Part shown: positions 62,826 to 64,000 of the stretch, piece by piece | How the letters are laid out: every line of letters starts with the position of its first letter | Position numbering within the stretch: position 1 is the first letter of the stretch | NCBI RefSeq assembly: GCF_039534085.1 | Contig: NZ_BAAAUT010000021.1 | Location: 1-64,000, forward strand | Source: Planomonospora_B alba | GTDB taxonomy: Bacteria; Actinomycetota; Actinomycetes; Streptosporangiales; Streptosporangiaceae | DNA: 64,000 nucleotides | Reading direction: 5' to 3' | Made by a program: the position numbers and the translations under genes | Notes under the pieces: model-generated | Seen by the model: the letters and a program-made list of their open reading frames with translations, nothing else | Databases searched by the model: none | What the model was told of the DNA's origin: nothing

Positions 62826-64000
62826 AGCAGGGCTTCACCGGCAAGGGCGGCGACCAGGACGCCCGCCAGCCCATGTTCGCCTCGGCGACCGAGAGCTACC
62901 TCTCGGACGACCTGATCGGCACCGACGCCACCCACGCCCGGGACAACTACGACACCTCCCACCCGCTCTACCGGGGCATCGCCGCGCTGGCGAAGCTCCG
63001 CGACGCCCACCCGGCGCTGGCCGACGGCGCCCAGATCGAGCGGCTGGCCTCCGGCGGCGTCTACGCCTTCTCCCGGATCCGCGCCAAGGAGCAGGTCGAG
63101 TACGTCGTGGCGGTCAACAACGCCGAGCAGCCGGCGAGCGTGGCCGTGCCGACCTTCTCCGCGGGCACGGCCTTCACCAAGGTGTACGGCGATGCCGCCG
63201 CCGCGGTCACCTCCGGCGCGGACAGCAGGATCGCGGTCACCGTGCCCGCGCTCTCCGCGGTGGTCTACAAGGCCGCGGCCCGCCTCGCCAGGCCCACCGC
63301 GGCCCCGGCCGTCTCCATCGCGCTGCCCGGCGCCGAGATCCGCGGCGCCGCCGGCGACGGCCGGGTCCCGGTCACCGCGACCGTGCCCGGCACCGGCTTC
63401 GACCAGGTCACCTTCGCGGCCAAGGTCGGCGACGGGAAGTGGAAGGTGCTCGGCACCGACGACGCGCCGAACGCCACGGCGGCCGGCCGTACCTTCCGGG
63501 TCTTCCACGACCTGACGGGCGTCCCGGCCGGCACGAAGATCGCCTACCGGGCGGTCGTGAAGGACTCCGCGGGCCGCTTCGCCGCGGCGGGCGCGGAGGC
63601 GGTCGTCGGCGCCGAGCCCGAGCCGGAAGAGCCCGGCGCGGTGCGGCGCGACTGGCTGGTCGTGCACTACAACCGCCCCGGCGGCGACTACGACGGCTGG
63701 GGCCTGCACGTCTGGGGCGACGTCGAGCGGCCCACCGAGTGGGCGCAGCCGCTCGCGCTGACCGGTGAGGACGCCTACGGCCGCTTCGCGTGGATCAGGC
63801 TGAAGCCCGGCGCGCGCGAGGTCGGGATCATCGCCCACAAGGGCGACGACAAGGACGGCGGCGACCGGATCGTCGACCCGGCCAAGACCGGCGAGGTCTG
63901 GCTGGCGCAGGGCCAGGACGGCGCCCACGCCTCCCGGGCCGCCGCCCAGGGGTACGCGACCGTGCACTACCGCCGCGCCGACGGCGACTACGACGGCTGG
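62811..64000 (+). pseudogene. Secreted GH13 amylase/pullulanase-type gene, 3' part
   Basis: Continues the gene broken at 19966. Joined at the 15-base core it reads VVYYGDEQGFTGKGGDQDARQP, the conserved end of a GH13 barrel, without frame change. Then come a C-terminal beta domain, an Ig/PKD-like domain (VSIALPGAEIRGAAGDGRVPVTATVPG) and pullulanase-associated (PUD/CBM41-like) domains, beginning WLVVHYNRPGGDYDGWGLHVWGD and, at the window edge, TVHYRRADGDYDGW. It runs off the window; the intact protein would be a large amylopullulanase. There is no start codon or promoter here that belongs to it, so it is silent unless the phage excises. Confidence 0.9.

Noticed and set aside
62661..62915. Rightward frame across the promoter and attR
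   Set aside because: Different frame from the amylase continuation and overlaps the initiator promoter; no supporting features.

Overview
The window is high-GC actinomycete chromosome (very GC-rich third positions, LacI/ABC sugar clusters, DksA/TraR zinc-finger proteins, a fused indolepyruvate oxidoreductase; Streptosporangiales-like is a guess) carrying a complete integrated siphovirus-type prophage. A 112-base assembly gap sits at 436-547.

Bacterial left flank (1-19977): two DksA/TraR-type zinc-finger genes, a small membrane protein, a P-loop protein, a PRC-barrel/DUF2382 stress-type protein, an AsnC/Lrp regulator divergent from a fused indolepyruvate:ferredoxin oxidoreductase, a PfkB kinase with a LacI regulator, a MalK/MsmK-type ABC ATPase, an ACT-domain protein, and a maltodextrin locus (solute-binding lipoprotein, two permeases, GH13 glucosidase, second LacI regulator). 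Divergent from it is a secreted GH13 amylase/pullulanase-type gene that is cut in two by the prophage. Its 5' part ends at 19985 and its 3' part resumes at 62811 and runs off the window.

Prophage (about 42.8 kb, crossover to crossover 19977-62822): a large serine integrase next to attL; a short leftward set (clamp-like protein, DUF4258-like protein, two tiny proteins); HNH nuclease; C5 DNA methyltransferase; a tRNA cluster (UAG, UUC and CCA anticodons plus tRNA-like debris); then the rightward late operon in standard order: terminase, portal, MuF, scaffold, capsid, connectors, tail tube, frameshifted tail chaperones, tape measure, tail tip, fibres, holin-like proteins and endolysin. Rightward of 45.1 kb most genes are leftward: zinc-rich proteins, a mini-GntR regulator, a membrane protein, an Lsr2-like protein, a SprT-like protein, nucleotide metabolism (dCMP deaminase, ThyX, B12-type ribonucleotide reductase), a sigma-like protein, and a replication/recombination block (primase, DnaB-like ATPase, Holliday-junction-type nuclease, Cas4/RecB-like nuclease, initiator-like protein).

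The strongest unexplained signal is a two-part regulatory grammar confined to the prophage. First, the palindrome GTGTACAC occurs 25 times (22 as CGTGTACACG), in genes on both strands, in all three reading frames and between genes, with none seen in about 21 kb of flank. Second, a family of phage promoters has the form CTTCCGACTTGCAA-N17-TANNNT followed 6-7 bases later by a shared transcript start, GTCAGCAAGA. In two of these promoters the palindrome fills the -35/-10 spacer. A 91-residue winged-helix-only GntR protein, possibly from a leaderless transcript beside a large inverted repeat, is the candidate binding protein. Together this looks like an immunity system with operators dispersed through the genome, functionally like stoperators but with a different motif and a different protein family. 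That function is inference.
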